From assembly GCF_020382885.2 (NCBI RefSeq), contig NC_058499.1, positions 1,277,501 to 1,341,500 on the forward strand: a stretch of 64,000 nucleotides of DNA, given 5' to 3'. Below are positions 1 to 14,996 of the stretch, one piece after another (position 1 is the stretch's first letter; each line of letters opens with the position of its first letter). The notes beneath the pieces are model-generated. The model saw only the letters and a program-made list of their open reading frames with translations, was not told where the DNA came from and searched no databases. Source of the DNA: Scatophagus argus. Its lineage: Eukaryota; Chordata; Actinopteri; Scatophagidae. A program made the position numbers and the translations under genes.

Positions 1-391
1 GCTTCCAGTTGGAGCAGCCAGCTTTGGGCACCTCGCAGTACAGCAGCTTCGACCGGTCCTCCACGTAAACCCGGGACACCTGCCGCCGGGAGACTCGCTG
101 CTCGGTGACGCCCGGCTGGTATTTGGCACAAACGTCGGCCAGCAGGCGGCGTCGCGACTCCTGCGCCTTCGCCAGCCGCTGCTGCTGCTTCAGGCGTCGT
201 TTCTGCTCTCCACCAGCAGGAGCGCTAGAAGCTGCAAAGCTGGTCTTCAGGAGGAGCTTCCTGTGCCGTTTGGTGACCGGCTGTTTGGAGCCGACTGGCG
301 AGTCATCAAGCATCAGCGAAGACGAGTCAGACGAGGCGGCAGCGACGTCTCCAGTCTGCTGTGCGGCTGCTGAGCTGACTGCGACCAGATC
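1..391 (-). CDS. Large exon of the chst8/9-like gene, truncated by the window edge
   Basis: Read on the minus strand from the acceptor at 392-393 (GTGTTGCAG), the exon is open for 130 codons to the window edge. It encodes a low-complexity stem, a basic/Gln-rich stretch, a segment with VSRVYVEDRSKLLY, and then the PAPS-binding motif CEVPKAGCSNWK. The plus-strand ORF over the same bases is a shadow. Confidence 0.85.
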
Positions 392-686
392 CTGCAACAC
401 ACGCAGACACAACGTGAAAACATGACAGAAACTAACTTAATCATTAAACACATTTACTGTAGAGAGATGAAGTGTTCTCTCACACACACTCTGCTTTGAA
501 AGATTAAAACATCCTTAGAAAACATTTGTTTATATTCAAGGTTTTAACAATGATGCACGCAGAAAGTCATGTGACTGTCATCTATCTTCCATCTCCAGTT
601 TGTAGCTGTGACCGGCTGTGTGCAGGTGATGTGTGTGATGGAGGTGCAGGGTGAGATATCTGAGACTGACGAAGAACTCCTGTCTC

Positions 687-727
<41 letters not shown>

Positions 728-3700
728 TCTGGAAGCTCTGTACGGCTGTGTGGAGTTAACATACAAACATGGTCTGAGATCAGTAAACAAACGGTATCAT
801 GTACTGAAACCTACGAGGAGCTCGTCCTGACATGTTCAGTGTGAATGTGCTGTAGTGCTCTCTCTGTCCAGCAGGGGTCACTGTCTCCCTGCCTTCACAC
901 TGTGTGCTCGAGCTGCAGGTTGGCTCACCTTCTCTACGGGCCACCTGGGAGCCACCGGCACGTTCACGCCTGGAGAGAAACACAGAGAAAAACAACACAT
1001 GAGACATTCAGGACAGGACAACTGATCTGGAGCCAGCGTGACCTTCTGCAGAATAACTCGTACCACAACATCTGAAGCAACATTTACATCAAATATCAGC
1101 AGCAGCAGCAGCAGAAAGACGCCACATTACTAAACCAGTTAGACAAAAGGGATATTTATACTACAATCTGAACAAAATACACAACAAAGTGTCTATAAAC
1201 AGGAAGTCAACAGGTTATTGGCAGCAACAATTAAATCAGCCTGATGTACTGCAATGAAACAAAACATCTCACAAATGAAGAAAAGTGATTAAAAAAACCT
1301 TTAGGGTCAATCAGGGCTCAGTGAACACAACCCTCTTCTTCCTGTCTGCACACATTCTTAATAAAGGTAACAAACAAGACAGCCCCACCCCAAAGCACAG
1401 ATAGACAGACAGATAGATACTTTATTGATCCCGAGGGAAATTCAAGACACCTCCCGCTTTATGGTCTGTTTGACTCGAAATGAGACCCTGATTTACAAAA
1501 TGAACAACACGCTGTAGTGAGGAAGACATGAGACCAGAGACTGAGACTGTGAAGCCATCAGGAAACGCTTTACTGAGACCATAAATCAACTGAGAAGTCG
1601 GCTCATTTTCTCATAATCACAATCTCAATTCTTTTTGAAACCAGTGATGTCGCCCCCTGCTGGACTTTAGAGAGAATGCAGGTTTAAAGCTTCACTTTAA
1701 ATGGATGCTCGTCCACATTTTCACAGTTTCAGCTTCCAATAACAAAAGCATTGTTCCTCCTTCACTTCACTGTGTTTACAGGTGAGGAGCACTCTGGCCT
1801 CCTATTGGTCAGCATCACAAACTCAACTTCTGTGAAGCGTCCAGATGAGGCGGGTCCGCTATGATCCACGGCACAAGATAAAACCATCAACTGCCACACT
1901 CCCATCAGTCAGGTCAGGCCGTCATCAGGCTGATATCATGGAGGCTGAACCCGCCTTTATTTTGAAGGAAACCTCCTTCCTGTAAAGTGTGTGACTTTGT
2001 GCTGAACATATCTGACAGTCAGACAAAGCAAAGCTGACTGTTGACAGCAGTCAACAGGAGGCAAACAAAGCTCTAAATAACTCTGGCAGCATGACTGAAT
2101 CTTAAATAGGAAGCACACACACGCACACACACACACACACACACCAGATGGCCTCTCAGCAGCTTCCTGACACTGAAGGTTAGCGGCATCCAGCTCCTGG
2201 TTATTTGTTACCCAGACTGCACCTCACCGTCAGACACACAACTCAGAGCAAACGTGCGACTGATCCAACGAGTGGCAGCTCGAACACAAAGAAAACTGCA
2301 GCAGGAGGTTCAGATTTTCTGTGTTCAGCTCAAGATCAGCTGAAATCAACAGCACGATGAATTTAACCACATCCCTTCAAACACCTGAGCACAAAACCCT
2401 CTGTGGAGATCCAATCCGTTTGTCCAGGTAAGACAAGAGCATCTTCGCTAGATCACCTGTCGGTACCACCGACACACGTAAAGATGGCCGACACGTCTCC
2501 GCTTCCTCCCGCTGTCTAAAAGTGAAGCTAAAATATCCCACATGTGAGCGCTGCCATCTTGTCCTGGTGACATCATTTGGAGCCAGAGTCTGTGCAGTAG
2601 TGATCCTGTACACAATACTAAACTCATCAGTCACATGAAGGCAGCAGACGCTCGATAATTAACAAGAAAATGCACTTCTGAGAGCAACAACCACCGTAGT
2701 TTATGATAAAAAAAACTGACTGAACAATTTTCATTAGTATTTTACCAGGAGTATTTATACTTGGACTGCAGTAAAGGAGTTCAAAACGGTTTTATTTACT
2801 CTTTAGATCTCGATTGTTGTATGAGGAACATGTAAAGTGAAAGCAAATGTTCTGAGTTCAGAGTTCACCCGTCCGATCAGGAAGCAGACGGGTGAACCTG
2901 ACGGGAACAGGGAGCCGGTCCACCCACCTCCTGCACACACAGGCACAAAAACCAAACACACCCTTCATCAAAGGCTGCACTGAGCCAGGAGCTTCAAAGA
3001 CACACACACACACACACACATCCTGTTTATCAAATCTGTCTCCGCAGCAGCAGCCTGAAAACATAATAAATATTAAACACTGCCAACTCACAGGTTTGTA
3101 CATGTCGAGTACATCAGACACACATGCAAAGACAAATCCAGAGGTGGACGAGGTACTCACAACAACAACTACCAACTGTGTAGAAATACTTCATTAGAAG
3201 TAAAAGTCCTGCACTCATTCCTGCTGGAGAAAAGGTACACAAAGTATCAAAAGTAAATCCATTTTCAGATGGCAACCTTCAATAATTTGTAATATGTTAT
3301 AAGATGGTTTAATAATTTGTCTGTAAAAATCAAAGTAACTGCAGCTAATGAGAAAAATGGCACAATCCTGTTAACAGGAGCCGACCAGGGGCCAGGCGGA
3401 GGCTGAGTGGGGCCAAGTGGGGGCCGAGCTGGGGGCCGTGCAGGAGCCGAGCGGGGGCCAGGCGAAGGCTGAGTGGGGGCCGAGCGAGGGGCCAGGCAGA
3501 GGCTGAGTGGGGCCGTGCAGGAGCCGAGAGGGGGGCTGAGTAGGGGTTGAGTAGGGGTGAATGGGGGCCAAGCGGGGAGCCAAGCAGGGGGCCAAGCGGA
3601 GGCTGAATGGGGGCCAAGTGTGGGCCGAGCGGGGGCGGGGGCCCTTCACTCCAGTGTCTGGGTGCTGTCTGCTTCCTGTCGGGTTTTCCACTTTACCAGC

Positions 3701-6700
3701 TTCATGTGTTGCGTGTGACGACAGCGCAGGAAGTCACAGATGGTTTGCTGACTTCTCGTCAACAGGCAGACGATGATTCCTGCTGGTGGTCGTCCGCACT
3801 GTGCAGACTGAACTCAAATGTTTTCTTCCTCGGACTGTCACAGCCAATTTCACCCTGGTGTTACGGGACTGAAAGCTTCTACATGACACGTCTCCACGAG
3901 TTCTTTTCGTCTGCTGCGGCGGACGGCCGACAACCACACGAGCGTCCGCGCTAAAACGAGTCCCGCACACAAAGCACCGGAAGACGCGGCGTGATGTTTC
4001 ACAGGGGTGTGGTGTGTCGGCGGGTTTATTGGTGTTCGACCCGTAGTCATTTATTCTTCCTGTCTGACCTCCTTCTCTCCCAAATCAAATTTGAAATGTG
4101 ACTTCACACTCTGGAGTGTGTGTGTGTGTGTGTGTCTTCATAAAACACTGACCTACACGGAGGTCGTCCACCATTGATTAGATGCCAGATCCTGCTGCTG
4201 CTGACGGACTGAACTCAGACCGCAGCCAAGTCAGGCTGACAGTGTGTGTGTGTGTGAGTGTGTGTGTGTGTGTGTGTGTGTTAAGGCTGAAATGTACTGA
4301 AGTTTCACGGGACAGTGAACTGTGAGCAGCAGCTGTGTGAGCTTCAGTGTTCCACGGCTGTGTGAGGCTTTATTTTATTTGGTAAAACGTTAAAGCAGCA
4401 GAAACAAAAGCAGGTTGCTGTTAAACATTTAAAACAGGTGACTTTTCCCCTTCCTGTTAACTTGACATTTCGTCCATGTTGTCTCGCACGGTGGCGGGTC
4501 GTTAGCCGATCGTCCTGCTGCTGAGTGTTTAAACACGATTCTCCCTCTTCGTCACACATTCGTCCTGTTGTTATGTGCTCCTCCACATCACCACCCGGAC
4601 GCCACACGTTCACCAGCTTCATCGCTTCGTCAGCCTCATGGTGATGATGCAGCGATGAAGCCGGCCAGACGTTCAGCCGTTTCTTCAGTCTCACAGTTAA
4701 AGTGAAACTGGTTTCCTGGTCCTCCTCCAGTCTGCACGTATGGACCTTCTCATGCATATCTGTGTGTATCTGTACACGTGTGTGTGCTGTGTCTCAGTCT
4801 GATTGTTTGTCCTGAGCCTCTGAGACATTTTACTCCACCACAGATGGTGCTGAGGGTGGGGGTGTGGAGGTCATGGGGTGGGGGGGCTGCAAACACTGAA
4901 ACACGGTTTGACTCTGGAGGAGCTGAACATCTTCAGACTCCGGCTGGTCTGAACGGCGCCACATTAAGCACTTAGTGATGCACCTCTGACATCACGGGTG
5001 GCTTTCTGCTTCCGTCATGTGATGAGCTCATGGTTGCATCTCAGCGTGTGTGTGTGTTTAGTTGTAGTAGTTTATGTTGACCTGAGACATGTTCATGTAC
5101 TTCTGCTGTTGCCAGACGGACGTGGAGAGACAGTAAAGCTTCTCAACTAATCTGAAAAACTGGAACGGACAAACATTTCAAATGACAAGCTGAAATGAAC
5201 GAATAAACTGCTGAAGTGGTTCAGTAAAAACCACTTCAGTATGTCCAGGATATAACATCCAGTCCGGGTTGTGTTCAAACGAACGGAAGCGAACGACCGG
5301 TCCCTTTGCTGACTCAGCATCGTCACGACGTCCCAGCAGCGGACTGGGGGCTGCAGGTCAGACCTCCTCCCGGAGCTCCCGGAGCAGCACGTTGTTTTGT
5401 CCGTAACGCTGACCTGCTCTGCTCTCCGGCCTCAGCGACTCCACAAACTGCTGCTGCACAACTTTTCCAACTCAGAGAAGTGCTAACTTTAGCCGAACAG
5501 CAGCTGAGCCTCAGAGCCGCAGCAGGTGTGTTTACTGACTCCTGACCGCGGCCGCCGGTGGCGCCGCCTCCCACGGGACTCTAATTAATTACCCAGCATG
5601 CCGCAGTTTCGCCGAGCTCAGCACCTGCTGCGGCCGATCCCGTCAGCGGCACCGCAGCACAGCTGAGGCCGCGCTGACCCCGCAGTGCGGCGCGCTAATG
5701 ACGCCACGTGGAGAGAGGAGGCCTCGTGCTGTCGCCGTCAAATGAAAAGCTCGGATCAGCTAAACGAGCTGCATTCAACCTCACTTCGTGACGGCGTTTC
5801 CAGAAATGCTCACAAAGCTGAAGGACGCTGGATGTGTTCAGCCCGACGCGCCTGAAGTCCTCCTACTCTCATTAAAACCATTCGTCCTGTCTGTAATCAG
5901 GCAGCTTCCTACCTTTGCACAGCAGACAAATCACGTGACAGCGAGCACGGAGCAAAGAGACGGACTCCACGTGTCCGTCAAATCAGAAGCAACTCGCTCT
6001 GTCAAGTCATCAGGCGGACGCAAGCGGCTGCAGACGGACTCAGCAGTGAGTGTAAACAGTGTGTGTGTGTGTGTGAGTGTGTGTATCCACAGCACGGATC
6101 AGCACACGCAGAGATGAAACTCAGCTGCCATTGGTTTAAGCTTTCATAAATAATCATCAGCCAGAGCAGATCTGTAGAGATTAACTACCTGCGCACATAT
6201 ATTATAAATACAAGTGCGGCAAGTCAGATATATATATTTATATATATATATATTAACTACATATATATGTGCATACATATATTAAATGCATATGTAAGTG
6301 TGAAGTATCTTAAGATGAAGTGTGATCCAGCACAGCTCTGTACGTCTGTAAGTCCACTCAGAAATCCGTGTTTGGCTGTGATGGCGGAGACGTTAAACGG
6401 GGACATTTTGTATGGACGCTGCTGCACGGCGAAGTGACGTCTGTGTTTGATGAATCATAAACCAGCTGTAGTGTGACTGTGTGTGAGGCAGAGCTGAACC
6501 AAGGCGTCCGTCACATTCAGGTTCATTTCACTTCTACAGACACAGGCTGGATGAAGGGGGCCCAGCGGGGTCTCTCTGTCCTCTGCAGAGCGGAGACGAC
6601 ACGCTCAGTGAAGCCAGCGTAAGATCCAGAGGTGATGTGGCGTCTCTCTCTGTGTGCGTGTGTTGCCGTCGTGTCTTTGACTTGTGTGGCGTGTGGGCCA

Positions 6701-9700
6701 ACCGGCCATGTTAGACTACGAGGCGAGCTCACTGAAACTTGAAGAGCAGGAGCAGAGGGACAGTCTAGAGGCCTCATGTTCAGCTCTCAAACGTCTTCCC
6801 TGGTAACTCAAGCCTCCAGGTCTGCTGCTGGCTGCACTACCAGATCTCCGACAGCCTGCAGAGGAAGTGCAGGGAGGCCGTGTGGGCTGCTGCAGCTCGT
6901 GTGTTACAGTCGCCACCCTGTGGTGAGGACGAGGCACTGCAGGCCTGCGCTCATGTTGGTCTTCACATTGTTTTTCATGAGGAGTCAGCAGACAGAACAT
7001 TCATTTAACAGACAGTTCAGCTGGAACCACTGAGTAAAAATCTTTCCGATCATAAATCTTACAGACGTTACAAACGGTCCATCATCAACTTCCAAACACC
7101 ATCTTCGTCCGCTGGCTTCAGATCAGCTGAGCTCGGCTGCTGTGCTTTGCTGCTTTTTCATCAGCCAGCAGAAATAAGGTGTTTAGTGATGAATCCTCAG
7201 CTGTTCCTTTCTGCTTCATCACACAGTCCACATCTAACCTTGTGGGAGGTTTTTGTTTCCACCGCCAAAGGATTTTAAATTCCACAGTCAGATTAAACGG
7301 AGACAAATATTCAAATCTTGAGCAGAGGTTTTGCATTAGTGCGTTCACCCGGCATGCGCACCGGATTACGGCTGAAAGTCCTCCAATCCTCTGAAATGCG
7401 CTCGACTCTCAGTGTGTTTGTGTGAATTTATTGTTTCTCAGAATTGTTTTTTAGACCAAAAACTGCAGAATCACCTTCAGTAATAAACATACGAACTTAA
7501 ACCACACGTCTGCTTTGTTCATTTAAACGTGACTTCTCTTGTAGATTTACTGTCCATTCAGACAGCAGAAAAACTTTGAATGTTAAAGCTGCGATGAAAC
7601 ATTATTTTAATCATGTTGTAGAGCCATGAATTCACTCCTCGTCACGTCTAAGTTCATTCATTCGGATGTCGTGTTTTGACTGTCAGAAAATATTCACACT
7701 TGAAAAGCAGGAACATTTTCATTTATAATTCATGAACAATGAATGTAAACTGTATTTATATTTTTACACTGAACCTCCGAATGTCAGACTGCAGCAGCTT
7801 CAGTCCAACAGGAACTTTGGTTACGTGTCATTTCCTGTCATCTCTCCACAATCACTGTAAACAATAAACCAATCAATAAATAAAAAGCACAGTTCGGTGT
7901 AATGGTGTGTTCAAACAGGAAGCAAATTACAGTTTTTCATGGCAAGATTACACGTCAAGTCGATGCAAAGAAACAAACGGACGTGAATTTGTGTCGAACG
8001 AGTGGAAAATATCAGCACAAAAGACGTGTGCGTGACACAGAGCTGTGAATGATATTAATAAACTCAGCACTGTGTACTGGGACTGGCTGTGATGGAGCAA
8101 CACATCAGATCTTTTACTTGAGTAAATGTACTAATAACTCACTGGTACTTGAGTAAATGTACTAATAACTCACTGGTACTTGAGTAAATGTACTAATAAC
8201 TCACTGGTACTTGAGTAAATGTACTCTGCTGGGCTGCCGTGTTCCATGTGAATCCTTCTGCACAGCGAAAGTGCGACAGGACGGCTTCTCAACCAGCTCA
8301 CCTTCAAATATTCATCAGCTGAACATCAATAAAAGATTAACAGAGAGGGGAGGTTTCTCCCGACGGGTTGGAAACGTTCCTCCCCCATCAAACCCTGCTC
8401 ACCCCCTCCCCCCTCCAGAACTCTACAGGTTAACAGACCTTCACCTCCGTCAGTCTCTGGGGCTCCTCACCAATTTCTGTCAGTGCTCACACGTCAGCTG
8501 GAGCGTCTTCACTGACTTCGTCATCAGCTTCATCTCCCTCCTCACCCCCTCACCCTCTCCTCACCCCTTTACCCCAACGTCCTCCTCCTTCAAAGGGACT
8601 AATTATGATGAACTTTTGTCCTCTGCATCAAAGAGACTCCTGATAAGGTCAGTGAACTACCAACAGCTCCTTGTTGAGTTTGATGTTTGACATTTGATTG
8701 GTTCAAAGACAGACTATAAACTGAACTGAATCATCAACTCACAGCTCTAATGACTGTCTGTCTGTCTGTCTGTCTGCCTGCCTGCCTGTCTGTCTGTTCC
8801 CCACTGTCATCCAGGCTGAAACATCTCAACAACAACAACTGGATGGTTTGTGATGAAATTCATGCTCCCCTCAGGCTGAACTCTGAAGACTTCAGTGTTC
8901 CTCTGACCTTCCATCTAGCGCCATCACCAGGTCAACTTTTCAACCTGATTGGTTGATATTTTGCCTCGTCCCTCTTGTAAGGTGCAGCCTTTTTCAGCCA
9001 GCTGAAGTGTGAAGGAGACGACGAGGAAGACGTTTGTGAAGCAGCCTGAAGAGTATCTGTGCTGGATGACATCCTCAGTATGAGCGAGTGAAAGGATCAG
9101 GGTTGGTGCTTCGATCCCAGGCTCCTCCTGTCCACATGTCAAAGTGTCCTCGAGTGAAACGCTGAAGCCCAAATCGCTCCTGACGGTCAGACGAGCGTGA
9201 ACTGTACATTAGCACATCAAACAGACTGAGGACTGAACCTCCATCCACAGCTGGACAGGAGGACAGGCGAGACGCTTCAAAAAACTCATTACAGGCAGGA
9301 AACTCCCTCCTGATCAACACTTCTCTCAATGGAGTCCCAGCAAAGACTCCTCGTAGACCTCACAGTGCTGCCTGCTGATGCTTTACACAAGCATGATTCA
9401 GCCCCTCCTGCTGTCCTGCTGCACCTGCTGCTTCACCATGTTGATCTCCAACTAAAGCAAACACGTGCTGCGTCCCCACAGCCGGTCGCTCAGACTCGAG
9501 CCACAGAGCCGTCACACATCGGCACCCATCGACACTTCACTTCCCTCTGGTCCGAAATAAAAGACATTCAAATGGGAAATGTCCTGAGTGAGAAGAGCTG
9601 CCATGTACTGTCTGCAGCTGTGAAAACAAGCCTCATTTCTACATCTGTTTAACATGTGCTGATGTTAGCATTTAGCTCAAAGCCCTGCTGTGTCTGCACT

Positions 9701-12122
9701 GTGAGTCTGCTTCGACGCAGAGCTGCAACAGCTGCAAGTTCATAATCAATAAGTTCCACAGAAAATCAATCAGCTAATCAACTAATCAGAACACTTTCGG
9801 GTTCTGGTTCCAGATGTGAATCTTTTCTGTGTTTTGGACATCTGAGGAGGTCACTTTGGACTCTTACTGGACAGGTTTCATGTTTTTAGACCAAACAACC
9901 GATCAAGAAAATATTCAGCAGACTAATCGATAATGAACATAATCATTTCTGTCTGCAGCTGTATATAGCTGTATAATTTCCCTCGGGGATGATTAAAGTG
10001 TCTTTCCATCTATCCATCTATGTATCAATGTTTTCATCACACCGCAGTATAAATTAAGGATGATCCAATCAGGAAGAAGAAAAAAAATCAACAGGACACA
10101 AGTTTGGTCAAATGTACAAACTACTACTACAAAGTACTTCAGTACGTGTGTTTACTGTAAAGTTGTTGTGTTGTCACATGAAACTGCAGTTCAGAGGCTT
10201 CATGATCCTCTGATTAACACACTGCAGGACTCTGCTGCTCACCAGCTGCTAACAGCTAACGGCTAACAGCTAACTAGTTCTCCTCCTGCTGCTTTCAGTG
10301 CAGATTTGTCCTCGTGGTTTAACCAGCACCACATGACAGCAGCTGTCTGTGACTGAGGGGACAGATGGACGGCACTGCCACAAGGTTTCACAGTCGCGCT
10401 GAGCAGCCAGTGACAGTGACTTTAGTATGAGAAGACGCGCTGATGTGGTCAGCGCTCACTTCAGTTTGTCATTCATGAAGCTACGGCCTGTTTGTCTCAG
10501 ACACAGCTTCTGTAGTGCGGTTCTGTCGGGGTCAACAGGACGCCGTTCCAGCCCCGCAGTCCATTGTGGTATTTTAGCGGCGTGTAGGGAAACTGTCTCA
10601 AGTGGTTTTTTTGATTGGCCTTGATACCAACACTCACATAAATGCATAAGCCAAGTCTTCAGCTTGAATTTAACAATGTATGTTGTGTGGACTCATATTG
10701 TCCCCAGAAGGAAGGCGAGTCCCCACACTGTGAGTGTGTTAACAGACTTACGTCCCCACAATGCTAGCAGCACACACACACACACACACACAGCTGCTTC
10801 CTGTATTATTCATCAGGCTGCTGTGTTATTCATGCCGCTGTGGTTGAGGCTGCATCGGTTCAAGGCGACGACAAGCAACATGATGCCGGCATTGAGCTGC
10901 TGCTGCTGCTTCAGAGGACAACCTGATGAATAAATCATCAGCAGGACTCATCTGCTCAGGTGTGGATGGAGCTTGTTGCACAGCAGGTAATCAAAACCAG
11001 GAGGAGAGCAATCACAGATCTGAATACATTCGGCCTCCTGCTGGTGGAAACTAACCTGACACACTTTCTCCAGCCACCTCAGATCAACTGAGGTTCAAAC
11101 TGTTTACTCATTACCTGCAGCTGAGTCAACCTCAGCTGGGTTTGTTCGATCAGGTGACAGCAGATAATGAGCACGTCTCAGTCCGTTTGTAGTGAAGGAC
11201 TGAGAATCGAAGGTCCGGAGCCTTTAAGTCCAGCACAGGTGGTCCACATGTGGTCCACATGTGACGCTGTTGTGTGCGAATCACCGATCGACCTCAGTGA
11301 ACCTTCACACTTTTCCTGTCATTATTTCAATGATGGAAATTATTCAGCTGATGTGACCGGCTGCTACTTTGAGAACAAGAATTAAGTACAGGACCACAGA
11401 GACACTCTGAGTGTGTGCTAATCAGACAGTCTGCTTTGCCTTTAGTATCTGTGTGCGTTATCTGTAGCCTTTATGTTGCTAAGCTAGCAGGTTTCTTGAT
11501 GGTTATTTGTGAATGATGTGACCGAAAGACAAAATACACAAACGTGTCATTTACGTTTCGGTAATAATATCATGTCTCATATTTATAATCAGAGCTATCC
11601 AGCATGAGGAGCTTTAGTCTCCGTGTGATAACTCACCCTGAGATCAACACATCTACAGCGTAGAGAGACAGGATGGACTCTGAGTGCTAATAGACGACTA
11701 TAATAAGCTCTGTTAATTAGTGTCCGTGTCATATCTGCTCTGATTAAAGGAGATTATTCAAAGGTTCACATCGTATTAAGAAGAGCAGCACAGAAGTGAG
11801 GTAAGGATCTAAAAATACACCTGGATTTATGATGTGCCTCCCACGAGCCCGCAGACGACTGCGCAGTAATAAACATGAGCTCATATGAGCTGAGACGAAA
11901 AAACACTCTTCACATGCACCTCCTGTTTTGTTTTTTTTACACTCATGACAAAATGACTTCATATGAATTAAATTCGGGCTTCAGGTGGAAAAGAGAATTA
12001 AAGCTGCAGGCGAGCTTTTTATTGCAGCAGGAGATAATGTGCTGCACTCCAGATACGAGTGAGACTAATGGATCACACCCCGAGAATCGCTGAGATGTGA
12101 GGACATCACAACATGATCTCAG

Positions 12123-12155
<33 letters not shown>

Positions 12156-14960
12156 CTTGTATCTCTGTCAGGACCTCGTTCAGCTTTAAACTGTGACTTC
12201 ACTGGAGTGAGGACATGTCTGCAGTGTGAGGAGTCCTCACTTGTTTATATGGACTCAGTCTAAATCAGGGTGCTAAATATCGTTCAAGTTAACTAAATAA
12301 CACATCATAATGTTTTAATATTCACGTTTCTTCTGAGAAGCTGGAGACAGCAGATTTTTGGTGCTTTTGCTTCTTAAATGAATTAAATGATCAAATATCC
12401 AGGCTGAGCAGCTGTTGCAGCTCAACTCCCTGCAATCCAAATTCTTTATTCTTCAGAGAAACTGAGAACGAGTGGAAGTATGTGACCGCTCTCATTATTT
12501 TTGTTGTTGTTTATTTGATCACACAGTCAAACATGTGACTAAGCGAGTCCCCACAGAGGACTCGTCATCGAGCAGAGGGACAAAAAGCTCATGTGAGGCT
12601 TGTCAGAGGACGACTCCACGAATAACACGCTGGATGATCAGAGTTCATTGACCTCTTCAGCTAACGAGAAGATTTGCGTTGACTGAACCTAAACTGGGTC
12701 TGCAGAAAAAAACCACAGGAGCGTCATATTTGCCTTTTTATTTTCTATATCATCACGAGTCACAGCACATCATGTCACATCTCTGTTTTATAGCTCCATT
12801 AAGTCCTGTTAGTGAAATATTGTGCTGCGTCGTGCTGAGGCTCTGCTGCAGAGGAAGCTTCAGGTGGGACTCTGCTCTGAAGCGTTGGAGCCAAAATAAC
12901 ATCCACCTGGATGAAAGATGAGTCATTAAAAGAGCGTCGTGGATTTAAAGCAACCAACAGCCATAAGTGGTGGTCTACTTTATATTGCAGTTGCCATCTT
13001 GTTTTATGGAGTCAGAAGTGACCATATTTGTACAGGAGGGCGGAGCAGAGGAGCATGTTCTGATTGGATCTGACTGAGAACTGGAGAACACATCATGGTA
13101 GCCCCGTCCTAAAGCACCCCCTGCTTTATGGTCTGCTCCAGAATTTACAACATCATGCTGTGCTGAAGAAGACTTGAAACCACCAACTGAGACCATAAAC
13201 ACATCACCAAACTGTTTACTGAGGTCACTGTTAATTTTCTCATAAGCTCACATATAATCAGACCTCTGTTTGAAACCAGTTTAGTCGCCCCCTGCTGGGT
13301 ATTAGAAAGAATGCAGTTTTAAGGCTTCACTGCCCTGCCCACTATTTATCCTGTCTATGGTTAAAAAGCATCATTTCGAAATAATCCTCCAAAGACAAAG
13401 AGGAATAACAAATTTGGATCTTTCCAGTCCGTGTGCTGCTCAGTGAGCCGAGAGAAAATGATCTGAGATCTGCTTTTTATCTGAGACCTGCAACGTCGAG
13501 TCGGTCTGCAGCAGATGCATTTGCAGTAAAGCATCTTTTATTGATGTCCATCCACGAACAGGAAGTGGGACTGGAAGCATCTGAGTACATCAGGGCAAGT
13601 TGTTTAAGATTCTGCTCCAGCTGGAAACACAGTCGTTAATGTATTTAGCTTCTTAATGTGCTGCTGCTTCATCCTGACAGAAAATTTATATCCATTCATC
13701 TGGACAACGAAGCGCGTTTACTCTGTTGTAGTGTGTTACAGTCGTCCCCGTCTGTTTGTGTTGTCTGTAGTCATTGTTGTTGCTGTGTTTTCCTGCTGCT
13801 CTCCCGTCTCTGATGGATTCCTTCTGCGGAGGAGGACTGCAGGATTATAAATCACTGTTGTACAAGAGAAAATCTCACTGTAAAAAGCTACAGCAGTTGT
13901 TCTTTGTTTCTACACGAGATAAGGGAGGTTTCTGGAGCAAAAGTCGTGCGCTGCATTCAGGTTCTTCTTTGGCCAAAAAGAAGAAGTTAAAAATTTTCAG
14001 TTTCTTCTCTTCCTTTGGGTCGGATTCAAGAGAAAACCAGCATGGATACTTTTATAGATTAAATAATAAATAATAACAACAATTAATCAATGTGAAACTA
14101 ATCATTACTTGTAGTCTCAATACTAACATCCGACGGCAGCTTGTGATTAAATCATTCCAGACAAAAGATGAAACAATAAATCAAACTCCAGTATCACTTC
14201 TAACATGTTGTATCAGTTGAAACGATCAAAACTCAATAAGAAAGCTCAGAACTGGGCTGCAGTTAGCAGTTAGTCTGACGATGATTGTCTCGGTTGTTTT
14301 ATCTGTGAAATGTCAGGAAACTGTAAAGTGTGACTGTCTCAGACTTGAAGCTGATGTCTTTAAATGTCCAACTATCAGCCTAAAACCCAAACAGAAGAAG
14401 TTCCAACGAGGAGCTGTGCTCAGACTGCTCGACTTAAATGATTCATCAGGGGTCAACATCCCTCAGTGATGTTAAGGATGTTGTGCAGACTGACCATCAG
14501 CTCTGTTTTCTGTCTGAGCTCACACACTGACAGCTTTTGTCCACAGCTCAGTGGACGAGGTGGGAGTCACCCCAACGAGGCCTGAACCGACCCGCAGACA
14601 TCGAGGCTCTTCTGTTTCCCTCTGTGTCTGTGGGCGTCTTCACACAAAGATGATGCTGTGATCAGCCGGCAGAGGGCTGGCTGATCACAAAGCCGGCTGG
14701 ACGTGACATCATGATCACAGGCTGCAGGACGAGGACGAGGTCTCCAATCCTCTAAATGTCCCCATAATGAGACCATTATCATACGTTTGCACACGTCTCG
14801 GCCGCACGCAGCCTCTTTCTGTCCATCACATCAGCACAGGACATGACCTCATGCAGATGATGCTGATGAAATGAACAAGCTGCTGGAAGGAGGACTGAAA
14901 CCCTCATAAGGTCCTGATCCAAAGGAGAGCTGACCTTGGATCAGTGCTGACTCAGCCCAC

Positions 14961-14996
<36 letters not shown>

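Noticed and set aside
3345..3691. Pro/Leu-rich minus-strand ORFs
   Set aside because: They come from the G-rich minisatellite.
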